Source: a virus
Direction: 5' to 3' (one strand)
Length of the DNA: 64,000 nt
IMG/VR virus record: IMGVR_UViG_3300026488_000024
Coordinates: 1 to 64,000 of that record
The first letter of the stretch is position 1; every line of letters begins with the position of its first letter. The notes under the pieces are model-generated. The model was not told the origin of the DNA. It ran no database searches and saw nothing but the letters and a program-made list of their open reading frames with translations. Below, one piece after another: positions 8,885 to 17,761 of this stretch. A program made the position numbers and the translations under genes.

Positions 8885-9739
8885 ATGCCTATTAAAGTAA
8901 AACATCCTACTTACGAAGTTATAACTCCGGTTTTTGGAAAAAAGGTACTCGTACGTGGTCTCACATTCAAAGAAGAAATAGCATTGCGTGAATCCGTTAC
9001 TATGTACAACAAACAAGCATCCTATTTATATCTTCATGCAATTTACAATTGCATCGAAAACAAAGAAGTTTATAAAAATGACTTTGAGTACTTTTTAACC
9101 CATACAATTGATGATGATCTTGCCGCAATCGTACTTGGAATTGCAATATTAACCGTACCCGAAAAGAAATTGAGTTTTTCAGTAACTTGTCCCAATTGTA
9201 AAAAAGAAAATACATATTCAATACCCTTTGAAAATTTGATAACCGATATAAAAGTAAATCAAAACAATGAGCCAATTTTCGATGCAAAATCCGTAATTTC
9301 ACTCCCCGAAAGAGATATCGAAATCAGTGTATCCTTCCCAAATTATAAGAAAGCTATTATAATAAATGACATTATAGGTACGCTTTCGTCAGATAAAAGC
9401 CTTTGGCCTAAATACAATATAACCGAAATCAATTTACCTCTAATTACAACTGCATTACTTCAATGCTTAATTATTGATGGGGTAAAACAGATATCTACTG
9501 GCGAATCTGTTACAATTAGCTGGAATCAAGAAGATCCAAATTTCTTAGATACCATAATGGAATTAGTTAAAGTTATCGCTGAATTTGATGCTGAAATCTT
9601 GGAAAAGGTAAACTCTTGGGCACCTTTAAACAAATACTACTTAAAGATGGAGTTTAAGGCAAATTGTAAAAATTGTAATCATGCGTTACAGGGGGATCTA
9701 AAATCCACTGTTATAAATCTTTTTCGTCCAGGATCTTAA
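8885..9739 (+). CDS. T4-baseplate-family protein (gp26/gp51-like chaperone)
   Basis: The N-terminus (HPTYEVITP..GKKVLVRGLTFKEE, written here with a gap) follows the pattern of the T4 base plate protein family, with TP-x-YE, a GK turn and a K-E-E helix start. Two CxxC pairs, CPNC (102-105) and CKNC (261-264), could together form a zinc ribbon, as in many members. T4 relatives help assemble the baseplate hub rather than staying in the virion. The start has AAAGGAGGG upstream. The next reading frame overlaps the end of this gene without a proper start, so part of the product may be extended by frameshifting. A gp25-like gene follows, as is usual near this family. Confidence 0.7.
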   Translation: MPIKVKHPTYEVITPVFGKKVLVRGLTFKEEIALRESVTMYNKQASYLYLHAIYNCIENKEVYKNDFEYFLTHTIDDDLAAIVLGIAILTVPEKKLSFSVTCPNCKKENTYSIPFENLITDIKVNQNNEPIFDAKSVISLPERDIEISVSFPNYKKAIIINDIIGTLSSDKSLWPKYNITEINLPLITTALLQCLIIDGVKQISTGESVTISWNQEDPNFLDTIMELVKVIAEFDAEILEKVNSWAPLNKYYLKMEFKANCKNCNHALQGDLKSTVINLFRPGS

Positions 9740-9779
9740 GAATTTTGAAACTACTTTATTTGCAGAAGTTTTATACTTT

Positions 9780-10031
9780 TTGGGAGTGGATCCTACGTTT
9801 CTATATAAGCTTCCGCGAAAGAAAATTGTTAAAATTATGGAGAAAATTTACAAATTTGAAAAACAGTTTAAATTCATTGCTTCTAAAATGGCAGATCGGT
9901 ACATTCTTTTACAAGATGGTACACTTGAAGCTGGTGAAGATGTAAGCGATATACAAAGAAAGCTATCGCAAGTTGAAACCGTATCAAATCACTTCAAGAA
10001 ATTTGAAAGGAGAATTCCTAAGAAAGAATGA
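9780..10031 (+). CDS. Small ORF downstream of baseplate chaperone, possible frameshift extension
   Basis: The only ordinary start in this frame is a TTG at 9780 with no ribosome binding site. The frame is, however, open back to 9717, and the upstream part (DLKNFETTLFAEVLYFLG) reads like real protein. It overlaps the end of the preceding gene at a T5 run (9720-9724). I therefore think the frame is entered by ribosomal frameshifting (+1 or -2) and not by TTG initiation. The conserved-looking core is FLYKLPRKKIVKIMEKIYKF followed by charged helices. Its TGA overlaps the next ATG (ATGA), so the reading frame is clearly used. A competing frame starting at 9745 looks less protein-like. Confidence 0.6.
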   Translation: MGVDPTFLYKLPRKKIVKIMEKIYKFEKQFKFIASKMADRYILLQDGTLEAGEDVSDIQRKLSQVETVSNHFKKFERRIPKKE

Positions 10032-10429
10032 TAGATCTTCAGCCTTTCATTCAACCAAATGCAGTAGATTTGCAATGTCTTACTGATTATACTCAATTTA
10101 TCGTAAGGGATATTTTAACTCTACTTACATATCCAAAGGGTGCTAAAATTTACGATCGTCTTTTCGGTTCCGAAGTTTTAAATAGAGTATTTGACAATCT
10201 AGATGACTTACTACGAAAACAACTTGAATCCGATTTGACTTATGCATTATCACAAAGTCAAATTTTTGACTTAGTAAATGTAATTGTAAAGCGCATTGAA
10301 AATAAAGAATTATATGCTGAAATTACGCTGAAGTTAAAAACAAAGGATTTAACTTATCGAATCCTTTTGAAAATTGCTGACAAATACGTATCTATACTAA
10401 ATATCGAAAAAGTACTCGGGGTACTCTAA
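10028..10429 (+). CDS. Baseplate wedge protein, gp25-like
   Basis: The 133-aa product fits the GPW/gp25 family of contractile-tail baseplates. It has VRDILTLLTYPKG (about 27-39) followed by RLFGSEVLNRVFDN (44-57), matching the IxxxLxTxPGER...FGxxL..L.FE pattern. Helix and strand elements with an acidic first Asp/Ser region follow. gp25 joins sheath and wedge and starts sheath assembly. The start overlaps the preceding stop (ATGA), typical of coupled translation. The canonical Arg of PGER is missing (PKGAKIYDR), a mild divergence. Confidence 0.7.
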   Translation: MIDLQPFIQPNAVDLQCLTDYTQFIVRDILTLLTYPKGAKIYDRLFGSEVLNRVFDNLDDLLRKQLESDLTYALSQSQIFDLVNVIVKRIENKELYAEITLKLKTKDLTYRILLKIADKYVSILNIEKVLGVL

Positions 10430-10432
10430 AAT

Positions 10433-11347
10433 ATGATTTTCAATCCACTTGATTATCAACTAGACTATTTAAAAGCATTGCATTTGATTTATAGTGCATT
10501 TCCAGCTCCTATTAAATGTCAGTATTTCCAAGCGCAAATGCAACCTAACCTAACAACTCAAACTTCACTATATTCTCATGAACTCGACTCCTACTCAAGC
10601 TTGCGCTATTTACAATTTGTAGACTTACCAGTATATATGATTGATTCTGGATACACAAAAACTCAAGAAGCAAATGAAACTGGAGTAATTTTCCGTCAAG
10701 ATGAAATTAACATAGTTTTTCCATCTCATTTTGGTATTGAGCCTACAAATGCTGATAAGATTGCTTTCACAAGCGTTAATCATAATCGCTTGTTTAAAGT
10801 AGTAAATATTCAAATTTCAAATTTCTTTGAAAAAGCTCCATTACGTTTCTACCGTCTAACTCTACAGGTTGATAAATACGAAATATCTAAAATTTTTGAA
10901 CGTGTAGATAAAAAGTACATTTTAAACTATGACGTTTGGTACTTTTTTGAAGAGTCCAAGTTCAAACGATATACGGCATTTTTAAATTTTCTCGACACAT
11001 GTCTAAAGGCTTTAGATATGCAGGTTGATGAATGCGTTAACAATGTACTTGCATATTTATATGAGCAATACAAAGTAATCTGGAATATATTACTTGCAAA
11101 ATACATGTACAATAATTTCCAACTTTTAAGCTATGACTCATTAAATCCATGTATCTTGATTCTTAGGGGATTACCAAGTGATGATCCAAATGCTTTAACC
11201 TTTAAGCAGTACTTGGAAGATCGTAAAATACAGGCAACTAAAGATGGACAAATACCATCATTGACAAGCAATGATAAATTCTACTTACTTGCATGTACAT
11301 ATTATGCATTTCAATATTTAGATACGCTATTAAAAAATCCAAGGTAG
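10433..11347 (+). CDS. Putative virion structural protein, 304 aa
   Basis: The N-terminal 150 residues look like an alpha/beta domain with a run of beta strands (GVIFRQDEINIVF, then a DKIAFTSVNHNRLFKVVNI segment). The rest is helical and cysteine-containing. This first half resembles small head-tail or baseplate adaptor proteins in style but no family is recognised. It is 3 bases after the gp25-like stop and 3 bases before the next start, so it is certainly part of the baseplate operon. Confidence 0.8.
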   Translation: MIFNPLDYQLDYLKALHLIYSAFPAPIKCQYFQAQMQPNLTTQTSLYSHELDSYSSLRYLQFVDLPVYMIDSGYTKTQEANETGVIFRQDEINIVFPSHFGIEPTNADKIAFTSVNHNRLFKVVNIQISNFFEKAPLRFYRLTLQVDKYEISKIFERVDKKYILNYDVWYFFEESKFKRYTAFLNFLDTCLKALDMQVDECVNNVLAYLYEQYKVIWNILLAKYMYNNFQLLSYDSLNPCILILRGLPSDDPNALTFKQYLEDRKIQATKDGQIPSLTSNDKFYLLACTYYAFQYLDTLLKNPR

Positions 11348-11350
11348 TAG

Positions 11351-13234
11351 ATGGCATTAACTACTGATACTTTTATCAAACAGTATATCGATTACGTTAA
11401 TAATGCTGATTCCTCGTTAACTCTTGATTTTATCCTATCACAATATCCTGAATACTACAAATCCTTTAAGTTTGCAAATGTTTTAGCAGAATTTCTTGCA
11501 AAACGAAGTGTTGGTATTATAAATTATGCGACATCCTATTTTGAGCCTTCCTATTTAACAGGTAAAAACTTTCTCAAAACTATGTCATTTTTATACATTG
11601 ATTACCTTTTTGATGTTGAAGCAGTTGATATCTTACAACAACGAATGGTTTATCAAATTAGACATCTATTTTCAAGGCTTGCAATTAATGAGCTTATAGA
11701 AAATATCCTGTCAATTTTAAAAGTCTATCAATTGATATGTGATCAAGTTGTTTTAGTTAACAAAGATCCAATAACGTTTGTAACAAAAGATACTGGTTTG
11801 CTACTTGATACAAACACCGTTTTAAAAAGACTTCGCTTGGATCCTAAGGTTATCGAGCAACTAACAGTACCTACATTTACATCCTTATACTTTATCGGGA
11901 AAATTGAGTATGTAAAAGAAATCCGTACGGAGTTATTTTTTCTCAATACATTGGCATATGTTGCATACTACAACTATAAACGCCACGGTATACTAGAGAA
12001 AACTTTACAGCCTTTTACAGAAACAAACGAACTCTACTCGTTTTTAGAAATTTATTTGGCTCGTCAGTTTATTTTACATTTGATAGGCGTAAATGTCGAT
12101 TTTCAGCAATTTTTACTACTAACTGAAGACAATGAGTATTTAATTTCGGAGTACATTAAATATACATATGCTGGCTACTTTACAACTCCAGAGATTAGAG
12201 ATAAAGTAGTTCAATTATGCGTTGAATATGTAAAACAACGTATTTTCGAATATTTAGATTTTCGTACTTATTTGCAAGAACATGTAGAGCTTGATCCATT
12301 ACTTGAAAAATTTGCAAGCAAGTTTTATGAAGAATGTAAAGGTTTTAAGATTTTAGAGCATGCGGCGTATTTCGCCGCAACTACATTTTACGATAGGTAT
12401 ACTACACAATTAGGATTTGAAGAAAATCTAACGGAAAAGTTTAATGAGTTTGTTAGTTATTATACTGTTGATTTAACCAAAACTCATAAAGAAGAATTTG
12501 AAGTTTTTACCAACTTTGAGTTGTTAAAAGAAATCAATTACGACTTGTATCTCATTACCGTAAACATAGCATATTACACATATGTAGTAAAACAGTTTCC
12601 AGAAAGTGAGTGTTTTAAATTCATTGCCACATTAATTGACGCGATAAACTACTATTTAATTCAACTTAAATACGAAAAATGTCTTCTTACGAACTACTAT
12701 AATTTTAAAGAGTCAATTGCTAGTTTCTTGCAAATTTATCGTAAGATTTTTCCATATTATGTAACTTTTTATTCCGACGAGTCTATATATTTGCAATTTG
12801 AGTCGGTATTTGAAACTTTGAACATTACGGATTTACAAAGAGCTTTAACTATTTTAATTTACCCATTTGAAAGACTTCCCCTTCAAGAACATTGCGAAAA
12901 ACTAATTGAGAAATACAACAATACTTTTTACGCATATTTAGATCGCATCATTTGTTATCTTCCTTACACCGGGGTAATTTATTACGATCAATCTAAATTT
13001 GTATACAACTGGACTCTAGATGGTGTAAAGCCAGATTCTAGTGCAATTGATAATACAAAGTGTCAATCGTTTAATACAATTTACGAAGATATTATTTTGG
13101 GAGAGTATAGCGACTGGATTTTATTTGAAGAGTTTGGATTGTTTAAAGATATGAGCGTTGACTATAGTATTAAAACTTTTGATTCAAATGGAACTCTTTT
13201 AAAGGAAGTAACTTATACACGAACCAGAATCTAA
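11351..13234 (+). CDS. Large helical structural protein, 627 aa
   Basis: The sequence is almost entirely helix-forming with very high Tyr, Phe, Leu, Ile and Glu. It has no transmembrane helix and no known motif. The C-terminal 80 residues turn to beta-type sequence and include one FDSNG motif. The gene is close-packed between two tail genes. Its composition is like that of the 934-aa protein at 20637, and both may be baseplate wedge scaffolds, but this is inference from position only. Confidence 0.8.
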   Translation: MALTTDTFIKQYIDYVNNADSSLTLDFILSQYPEYYKSFKFANVLAEFLAKRSVGIINYATSYFEPSYLTGKNFLKTMSFLYIDYLFDVEAVDILQQRMVYQIRHLFSRLAINELIENILSILKVYQLICDQVVLVNKDPITFVTKDTGLLLDTNTVLKRLRLDPKVIEQLTVPTFTSLYFIGKIEYVKEIRTELFFLNTLAYVAYYNYKRHGILEKTLQPFTETNELYSFLEIYLARQFILHLIGVNVDFQQFLLLTEDNEYLISEYIKYTYAGYFTTPEIRDKVVQLCVEYVKQRIFEYLDFRTYLQEHVELDPLLEKFASKFYEECKGFKILEHAAYFAATTFYDRYTTQLGFEENLTEKFNEFVSYYTVDLTKTHKEEFEVFTNFELLKEINYDLYLITVNIAYYTYVVKQFPESECFKFIATLIDAINYYLIQLKYEKCLLTNYYNFKESIASFLQIYRKIFPYYVTFYSDESIYLQFESVFETLNITDLQRALTILIYPFERLPLQEHCEKLIEKYNNTFYAYLDRIICYLPYTGVIYYDQSKFVYNWTLDGVKPDSSAIDNTKCQSFNTIYEDIILGEYSDWILFEEFGLFKDMSVDYSIKTFDSNGTLLKEVTYTRTRI

Positions 13235-13254
13235 CAGTTATTAGGAGGAATGCT

Positions 13255-14001
13255 ATGTATTTTAAAGGCGAAGTTATTAGAAAAATATATGAAAACGGAA
13301 AACTCTTAGATGTAAGACATGAAAAGAACTTAATTGTACAAGTAGCAAATGAATTAGCATTAGTGAAGTTTACCCCTGGGCCATTAACTCAACCTGCAAA
13401 TTCTCTAGTACCTCCAACTGTTTGGGAAAAAGCAGACAACTACAGAATCATTTTATTTGGAGCAGGTACTGATAATTCTTCGCAAGTATTATTATCTTCA
13501 TCAGATTCATCAAGTTCATCTACTTCAAGCGATACTACAACTGATTCAAATGCGAGTTCCACTACAACAAATACTACAAGTACAGAAACATCAAGTAGCG
13601 AAAGTACAGTTACTACCGCATCTGCATATACTTTAACAAAATTAATTTCTCCATTACCATTTAAAGCATCTGACGATACTTCAATTGATACTTCAATTTA
13701 CTACAAAGATCCCGAAATGCCCGATTTAGGATATATCTACAAACGCATTGGAACTTATCAAATTGTAACAGATGATACTTTAGGACCAGTTATAACTGAA
13801 TTCCAAATAAAAGTAGAAACTGACGATATTTCTTACGATCCAACAATTGCAACGTCAATTGGTGAATGGGGATTATTTATGGCTTATCCCGATGACATTA
13901 CTGGATATCCAATTGTATTATTCTCTAGACTTATTGAGCCTGAGCCAATTCCAAAGAATGATTCAATTGCAATTGAATTAACATGGCGTGTAAGATTCTA
14001 A
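13255..14001 (+). CDS. Virion protein with Ser/Thr-rich linker
   Basis: An N-terminal beta domain (about 1-75) carries a NLIVQVANELAL motif of the kind seen in phage tail-fibre or baseplate accessory proteins. A linker of about 45 residues made almost wholly of Ser, Thr, Asp and Asn follows (about 80-123). The C-terminal beta domain (130-248) ends in a pattern like LFSRLIEPEPIPKNDS...ITW, common in phage fibre-anchor domains. The start has TTAGGAGGAAT just upstream. The linker contains a D-S-N motif. The gene precedes the sheath gene. Confidence 0.8.
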   Translation: MYFKGEVIRKIYENGKLLDVRHEKNLIVQVANELALVKFTPGPLTQPANSLVPPTVWEKADNYRIILFGAGTDNSSQVLLSSSDSSSSSTSSDTTTDSNASSTTTNTTSTETSSSESTVTTASAYTLTKLISPLPFKASDDTSIDTSIYYKDPEMPDLGYIYKRIGTYQIVTDDTLGPVITEFQIKVETDDISYDPTIATSIGEWGLFMAYPDDITGYPIVLFSRLIEPEPIPKNDSIAIELTWRVRF

Positions 14002-14002
14002 T

Positions 14003-14032
14003 TTGACATACAATTAGAATTTTAGTTTGAAT
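14003..14032 (+). promoter_or_regulatory. Candidate promoter for tail sheath gene
   Basis: A perfect TTGACA (14003-14008) is followed after 18 bases by TTGAAT (14027-14032), a poor -10 box. It lies in the 56-base gap before the highly expressed sheath gene, which makes a dedicated promoter reasonable. The weak -10 keeps confidence low. Confidence 0.3.
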
Positions 14033-14057
14033 ACGTAGAAGTGGAGGCGCATATAAT

Positions 14058-16049
14058 ATGGATATGATATCCCCAGGTGTTTACGTACGAATTACAGATT
14101 TATCAACATATTTACAAGAGATTCCAGGTACAATAGGGTTTATTCCATTTTTAAGTGAACGTGGTGAAGATAACGTAATGTTATTTGCATCAAGCATTGA
14201 TTTACCTGTATACTTTGGAGAACCAAACCTCCATAAATACGGACAAGGACTATATAACGCTATCAACTATAAGAAGGCATCTACCTGGCTTTACGTAATG
14301 AGAGTATTACCAGTTCAAGAAAATATTCCTGAAGACTATGCTCACCCTGTAGTGAGCGGTGAAGTTCTTCCAGCACCTACTTTTGCTCATATGACTTTAG
14401 GTGTAGTATATCAAACTGACTCAAATGGAAATCTTGACAGAGTTGCTCCATTTGTAAGATACTTTGATCCACTTTATGGAGTACCAGAAGATCCAGATGC
14501 AACACTCGACTTAGATGAACAATTTGGATATGTTACAAAATCCATTTCTGCAACTACAATTAGAACTGACGATATCGACTTAGAATACAACCCACTTATT
14601 GTAAAAACTGATACAACAATTCCTGCACTTTTAACTGAAACCAACTGGGAAGAACTCAAAATCGACGCAATCTTAGATCCAAGCAACGGATTTACTGATA
14701 AATATTTCCCTGGTTATACAGATCCATCTTCTTACTGGTATAACTTTAATCCAGCTGCAGACTCTTTCAAACCACTATTTGTAATTTACGGGGTTGGAAG
14801 AGGACCTTGGTATAACTCACTTAGAATTGGAATTATACCAGATGTAACAAATCCAGGTTATTACAAAGTTACTGTATTTAGATATGATGATACAACAAAT
14901 ACACTTTCTCCAATTGAAGGTCCATTTGTAGTATCCTTCGATCCAAAAGATACAGACTACTCTGGAGAATCCATCTACATCGGTTATGTACTTAATAAAT
15001 ACTCTAAATACGTAAGAATTCAAGTAAACGCTGATAATTTAAAATGGGCTGTTGAAACTCCAGATCCTAAGGATCCAAACAAGAGAATTATTGATAGAGT
15101 ATTAGAGCCATTTTATGAATACAATCCAGGATCTCCATTCCCTAACGAGAGAGTACTTATTGAACTTAGAAACGGTTCATTTGGAGCATTATACGACGAA
15201 AAAGGTAGACTTGATCAAGTTGTATTTGCAAATGCAATGAACTACGCACTTTCTGGATATTTTGATGATAGAGTTGTAGATATTTACGATAACGACATTT
15301 CCTTAATCTTTGACGCAGGGTATCCTCTTAACATCAAACTTAAAATACTCGACTACGTTTTAACAAGAGGAGACTGTTTTGCAGTAATTGACTTACCTAG
15401 ATCTAAAGATCCTGATGAAGCAGTAACTATCAGAAATAATGAAATGGCATCCTTCAACCACTGGCAAGCAGCAATTTATGCACCATATTCCAAAATCTAT
15501 AGTGAACATGAAGGAAAAGAATTATGGGTAGCTCCATCTTATCATATGGCTTACGTAATTCCAAGAAGTGATAAGATGGGTGAATTATGGTTTGCTCCTG
15601 CAGGATTTAACAGAGGTACATTCCAATGTCTCGAATTACAATACGTAGTTAAAAATGCAGACTTAGATAGATGGTACCTCAATCAAATCAACCCACTTAC
15701 AAAAAGAATGGGAACTTATGTAGTTTGGGGTAACTTAACCTCTCAAAGAAAACCATCTGCATTACAAAACGTAAACATTGCAAGACTTGTATTATATATT
15801 GCAAAATCCTTAAGAAAATTCTGTGAATACTTCATTTTTGAACAAAACGATCCAATTACATGGCAACAAATTGAAGCTGGAATTAGATCATTCCTTGCAG
15901 AAATTCAAGCAAGACGCGGTTTAGAGCTATTCAACGTAACTGTTGGAGCTACAGAATACGAAAAGAAACAAAAGATGGCTCATGCTACAATTTTACTTGT
16001 ACCTGTAAGACCATTGGAAAAAATTCTTCTCGACTTCATTATCAAGTAA
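14058..16049 (+). CDS. Contractile tail sheath protein
   Basis: The 663-aa product opens with ISPGVYVRITDLSTY, the hallmark N-terminus of phage tail sheath proteins. The central region is beta-rich and variable. The C-terminus has the conserved sheath domain, including a YVVWGNLTSQRKPSALQ-like block near residue 558, a helix with RKFCEYFIFEQND, and a strand ending ILLVPVRPLEKILLDF. It polymerises around the tube and contracts on infection. The chosen ATG is 10 bases after GTGGAGG. Nearly all Arg codons after the first 40 residues are AGA, unlike neighbouring genes that use CGT/CGA, indicating very high expression. A strong terminator follows. Confidence 0.95.
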   Translation: MDMISPGVYVRITDLSTYLQEIPGTIGFIPFLSERGEDNVMLFASSIDLPVYFGEPNLHKYGQGLYNAINYKKASTWLYVMRVLPVQENIPEDYAHPVVSGEVLPAPTFAHMTLGVVYQTDSNGNLDRVAPFVRYFDPLYGVPEDPDATLDLDEQFGYVTKSISATTIRTDDIDLEYNPLIVKTDTTIPALLTETNWEELKIDAILDPSNGFTDKYFPGYTDPSSYWYNFNPAADSFKPLFVIYGVGRGPWYNSLRIGIIPDVTNPGYYKVTVFRYDDTTNTLSPIEGPFVVSFDPKDTDYSGESIYIGYVLNKYSKYVRIQVNADNLKWAVETPDPKDPNKRIIDRVLEPFYEYNPGSPFPNERVLIELRNGSFGALYDEKGRLDQVVFANAMNYALSGYFDDRVVDIYDNDISLIFDAGYPLNIKLKILDYVLTRGDCFAVIDLPRSKDPDEAVTIRNNEMASFNHWQAAIYAPYSKIYSEHEGKELWVAPSYHMAYVIPRSDKMGELWFAPAGFNRGTFQCLELQYVVKNADLDRWYLNQINPLTKRMGTYVVWGNLTSQRKPSALQNVNIARLVLYIAKSLRKFCEYFIFEQNDPITWQQIEAGIRSFLAEIQARRGLELFNVTVGATEYEKKQKMAHATILLVPVRPLEKILLDFIIK

Positions 16050-16075
16050 TCCAAAAAATTGAATATTGTGAATTT

Positions 16076-16107
16076 AGCTCCCAGGGGTTAACCCCTGGGA
16101 GCTTTTA
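16076..16107 (+). terminator. Rho-independent terminator after sheath gene
   Basis: A perfect 28-base inverted repeat (16076-16103, arms beginning AGCTCCCAGGGG) is followed by TTTT. It is 27 bases after the sheath stop. The next gene starts only 24 bases beyond it, so some read-through is probably needed. Confidence 0.85.
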
Positions 16108-16131
16108 TTACTACGTGTAATAGGTGCCTCA

Positions 16132-16848
16132 ATGCCGAATGTATTTAAAAATGTCTTAACTAGACAAGGTGGTGTTGATTGGTATAATGTCAATGGAAAC
16201 TATGAACCGCAATATCAATTTGAACCTGCAGTAGCCGGATACTTTTTTGCATGGATTGAACATCTACCTCCTATTTCTCAAACTTTTCTATCTAACTATG
16301 ATTTGGTGAATGTACAAGATCAACAAAATGCTGTTGCAACGTTAATACGCTCGGTAACGTTAGGTGATTGGACTTTAGATATTACAACATGGGATGGATT
16401 TCTGCAAATCAAAACGCCTGGTAAAATTCAGCAAACTACTAACATTACAATTCGCTTCATTGATTCACAATACATGTCACTTACAAAATTTTTTAGAGCA
16501 TGGCATCAAGCAATAAGGCCTATTAGCTATGATATATACTCAAATGCAACTCCAGGATTAGTTGAAAGTTATGGTTCCGGATACAAAGCAAAATATAAAG
16601 CGAATATGGTTTTATTCACAACTGATCCACAGGTACATACAGTTACTTTTGCAATTGCTTTAATAGGAGTATGGCCTGTAAACGTACCTTTAGATATTTT
16701 TACAATAGATACTGGAAACGTTGAGCTATATACATTTACACAACAATTATCAGTTGATTTTATCTTTTCAGATGAAGAATTAGAAAACAGATGTCAAAAT
16801 CTACTTTCTACTTTATATGTCATGGATATCTATAAAAAAGAACAGTAA
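16132..16848 (+). CDS. Tail tube paralogue (minor tube or tube-end protein)
   Basis: This 238-aa protein is clearly related to the next gene. Shared blocks include EPAVAGYFFAW, ITIRFIDSQYMSLTKFFRAW and TDPQVHTVTFAIALIGVWP, which align with EPLVSGYFFIT, FTVEFWETFNGRVMSVIRQW and TDPNIDRIIFAIEFLGIWP. Its position directly after the sheath is where tail tube genes lie in myoviruses. Unlike the second copy it uses ordinary CGT/CGC as well as AGA codons, so it is probably made in smaller amounts, as expected for a tube-initiator or tube-terminator component. That assignment is inference. Confidence 0.7.
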   Translation: MPNVFKNVLTRQGGVDWYNVNGNYEPQYQFEPAVAGYFFAWIEHLPPISQTFLSNYDLVNVQDQQNAVATLIRSVTLGDWTLDITTWDGFLQIKTPGKIQQTTNITIRFIDSQYMSLTKFFRAWHQAIRPISYDIYSNATPGLVESYGSGYKAKYKANMVLFTTDPQVHTVTFAIALIGVWPVNVPLDIFTIDTGNVELYTFTQQLSVDFIFSDEELENRCQNLLSTLYVMDIYKKEQ

Positions 16849-16881
16849 CTCTGGATCCTGAAAAGGGAGGAATTTTGAGTC

Positions 16882-17661
16882 ATGAAACTTTACGGTGATA
16901 CAACTGCTTTAGGAGTTAGTAATTTTAATTCCTTAAACAACATTTTTAACAGGATTTTAGTAAGAGACGGATTGCAATATGAAGATGAACCTCTTGTTTC
17001 CGGTTATTTCTTCATAACCTGGAACCTACCAAAAACTATCTTTACTGACAACCAAGACGATTCTCACGGTAAAATTACAAAAGATATTGCAGATAACATC
17101 TTCAACGTATTTAACACAAAAATCGATATTCCACAACCAACAATTACTCAAGTTACTATTGATGGATTAGGTGGAACTTGGAACTCTGTTCCTGGAAGAC
17201 TTGAAGTAGATAAAACATTTACCGTTGAGTTCTGGGAAACTTTCAACGGTAGAGTAATGTCTGTTATTAGACAGTGGTTCTTCCAATTAAGATCCATGAG
17301 ATCTGGAGCTGCAAGAGTTAAAGGTTTAAATCAACCAGCTTCTACTTCCTCTCCTTATGCTCAAGACTTATATAAAGGACAATGTTGGTGGTTTTTAACA
17401 GATCCAAATATTGACAGAATCATCTTTGCAATTGAATTTTTAGGAATCTGGCCAACAAACTTACCAATCAATATTTCTAACGATATTGCAACAAATGACA
17501 AAGTAATGCTTTCTTTAACCTTATCTTATGATAGATTCTTCTTCTACCCAAAAACAGTAACCCATTGTACAAACAACTATCTTAAAGCAAGATACGATCA
17601 AATGCTTGCAATTGAATCCGATCAAGGGGACAAGGTTGGTGGAGGAACAACTGCATCTTAA
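16882..17661 (+). CDS. Major tail tube protein
   Basis: This 259-aa protein follows the sheath and its paralogue. It has the beta-rich tube pattern: a strand pair with ITQVTIDGLGGTWNSVPG (about 93-110), a helix with IRQWFFQLRSMRSG, and C-terminal strands ending in ATNDKVMLSLTLSYDRFFF. Arg codons are almost all AGA and Phe/Tyr codons are mostly TTC/TAC, as in the sheath gene, so it should be an abundant protein. The ribosome binding site is AAGGGAGGAA. A strong hairpin terminator follows. It should form the rigid inner tube through which DNA passes. Confidence 0.8.
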   Translation: MKLYGDTTALGVSNFNSLNNIFNRILVRDGLQYEDEPLVSGYFFITWNLPKTIFTDNQDDSHGKITKDIADNIFNVFNTKIDIPQPTITQVTIDGLGGTWNSVPGRLEVDKTFTVEFWETFNGRVMSVIRQWFFQLRSMRSGAARVKGLNQPASTSSPYAQDLYKGQCWWFLTDPNIDRIIFAIEFLGIWPTNLPINISNDIATNDKVMLSLTLSYDRFFFYPKTVTHCTNNYLKARYDQMLAIESDQGDKVGGGTTAS

Positions 17662-17675
17662 TTTTGATACATTGT

Positions 17676-17709
17676 GTAGGCCTGGAAGCTTCCAGGCCTA
17701 CCTATTTTT
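17676..17709 (+). terminator. Rho-independent terminator after major tube gene
   Basis: A perfect 26-base palindrome (17676-17701, arms starting GTAGGCCTGGAAG) is followed by CTATTTTT. It lies 14 bases after the tube stop. It is followed at once by an ACTCGC element (17710-17715). Confidence 0.85.
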
Positions 17710-17737
17710 ACTCGCTGAACTACTTTTTTAGTATAAA
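17707..17737 (+). promoter_or_regulatory. Candidate promoter for gp6-like wedge operon
   Basis: TTTACT (17707-17712) and TATAAA (17732-17737) are spaced by 19 bases, directly after the tube terminator and 24 bases before the wedge gene. The spacing is long, so this is tentative. Confidence 0.35.
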
Positions 17738-17761
17738 AACTTTTTCAATGGGGTATACTAG

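Noticed and set aside
9745-9945. Open frame from TTG at 9745, 66 aa
   Set aside because: It overlaps a more protein-like frame that joins the next gene by ATGA, has no ribosome binding site, and its sequence is rich in Leu/Trp/Lys in an unlikely pattern.
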